A stretch of DNA of 64,000 bases. Origin: Punctularia strigosozonata HHB-11173 SS5. Taxonomy: Eukaryota > Basidiomycota > Agaricomycetes > Corticiales > Punctulariaceae. Position 1 is the stretch's first letter. Each line of letters begins with the position of its first letter. The stretch is taken from contig NW_006767453.1 in assembly GCF_000264995.1 (NCBI RefSeq), positions 140,272 through 204,271 of the forward strand, in the 5' to 3' direction. Positions 63,779 through 64,000 of this stretch are shown one piece after another. Made by a program: the position numbers and the translations under genes. The notes below the pieces were generated by a model. The model worked only from the letters and a program-made list of their open reading frames with translations, was not told the DNA's origin and did not search any database.

Positions 63779-63853
63779 CAACCCCAACGTAGGGTTCGTA
63801 TACGACGCAACGCGCAAAAAAGTGGCGCAGCTCATGATTTTCCGAATCAGCTG
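63779..63853 (-). repeat. Right terminal inverted repeat (75 bp)
   Basis: Inverted partner of 60,654-60,728, ending CCGAATCAGCTG next to TA at 63,854-63,855. Confidence 0.95.
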
Positions 63854-63869
63854 TAACTGCCGTCGCCAT

Positions 63870-64000
63870 TTGGGTTCCTGTGAGGCGAAGCTGGGGCTGA
63901 GGTGTAGAAGTCGAGTCCGTCTCGGCGTTATATCCTGGCAGCAAATACGCATTATATTAGGCTGTTTATAACACAAGCGCATGTAAGTGACACGAATACC
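63870..64000 (-). promoter_or_regulatory. Upstream region of the ARF-fusion gene
   Basis: Sequence 5' of the ATG at 63869, cut by the window edge. A TATA-like run (forward CATTATATTAGG) at about 63,951-63,962 lies some 80-90 bases upstream of the ATG. Confidence 0.3.

Larger units (their letters stand above)
60654..63853 (+). mobile_element. Two-gene Tc1/mariner-superfamily DNA transposon (3,200 bp)
   Basis: Bounded by 75-bp terminal inverted repeats that differ at one position and flanked by TA on both sides (60,652-60,653 and 63,854-63,855). It carries a plus-strand DD34E transposase starting 50 bases inside the left repeat, and a minus-strand second gene starting 42 bases inside the right repeat. 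Their stop codons are four bases apart. The almost identical repeats and apparently intact transposase indicate a young, possibly still mobile copy. Most Tc1/mariner elements are 1.2-2.5 kb with one gene; the second gene accounts for the extra length. It is inserted just after the start codon of the ARF-fusion gene. Confidence 0.93.
59461..63869 (-). pseudogene. ARF-like GTPase fused to a C-terminal fungal domain, decayed and split by a transposon
   Basis: Reading minus from an ATG at 63869, four codons (MATA) precede a TA where a 3.2-kb transposon sits. Across it the frame continues as VSLFLDLFKGPRRVHKVLI and the P-loop GIDVAGKTILLYLL. Then come LESLHF, a DVGG-like region, ESVIELK, ILANKQDPSDAIRISEL (the NKxD motif) and a linker to RYVKRAIADEANMPDERFLEQFK. 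After that come PSWDHYTHLRVA, LRGRQKGKDEIFDGIQHYL, YFWIQAYHIGGGD and FLFSNPYLAEPVPWERFYS, ending at 59461. This is the ARF-plus-C-terminal-domain layout seen in Agaricomycetes. Lesions: TGA in place of the switch Trp (about 60,470), a frame change near 60,410, a TAG after VIELK, a TAA after FKAAD (about 59,875), and a TAG before VLLKLRGRQ. So it was probably dead independently of the insertion. Confidence 0.8.

Overview
The window looks like a piece of an Agaricomycete (basidiomycete, probably wood- or litter-inhabiting) draft nuclear genome. Genes are dense, carry many introns of about 50-60 bases with GT..AG ends, and lie on both strands. The gene families seen (short heme-thiolate peroxygenase, polyporopepsin-type aspartic proteases, BTB, F-box and RING families) are typical of mushroom-forming fungi. 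Two runs of N are scaffold gaps. Each gap is flanked by the same sequence on both sides, so both look like unmerged contig overlaps rather than missing DNA. All calls are from reading the sequence; no database was searched.

Left third (1-27.6 kb): the 3' part of a class 3 lipase, a peroxidase-family-2 (unspecific peroxygenase-like) gene, ribosomal protein L11 (uL5), and then 2.7 kb with little coding signal. Two PHD-finger chromatin genes follow in divergent orientation: an NTO1/BRPF-like gene (PHD, extended PHD, bromodomain, PWWP) and an SNT2-like gene (BAH, PHD, SANT-like, GATA-like, PHD, extended PHD). Next come a Doa4/USP8-like deubiquitinase (its 3' end duplicated by the first false gap), a coiled-coil gene of the afadin/alpha-actinin-binding (ADIP) type, a dialkylglycine-decarboxylase-like aminotransferase and an intron-containing tRNA-Ile.

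Middle (28-44 kb): a phenol-hydroxylase-like FAD monooxygenase, an F-box/LRR-like gene, a C2H2 zinc-finger gene, a BTB gene with an apparent frameshift, and a SAP-like coiled-coil gene interrupted by a solo LTR-like insertion next to the second false gap. A second C2H2 gene follows, paralogous to the first.

Right third (44-64 kb): two secreted aspartic proteases and two RING/coiled-coil genes, interleaved. There is also a coiled-coil gene of unknown function and an APC-family permease. Last comes a decayed ARF-GTPase fusion gene, split just after its start codon by a 3,200-bp Tc1/mariner-type transposon. The transposon has near-identical 75-bp inverted repeats and a TA target duplication. It carries two tail-to-tail genes: an apparently intact DD34E transposase, and a second protein with a basic N-terminus, an acidic tract and a SAM-like C-terminus. 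This two-gene transposon is the most interesting object in the window.
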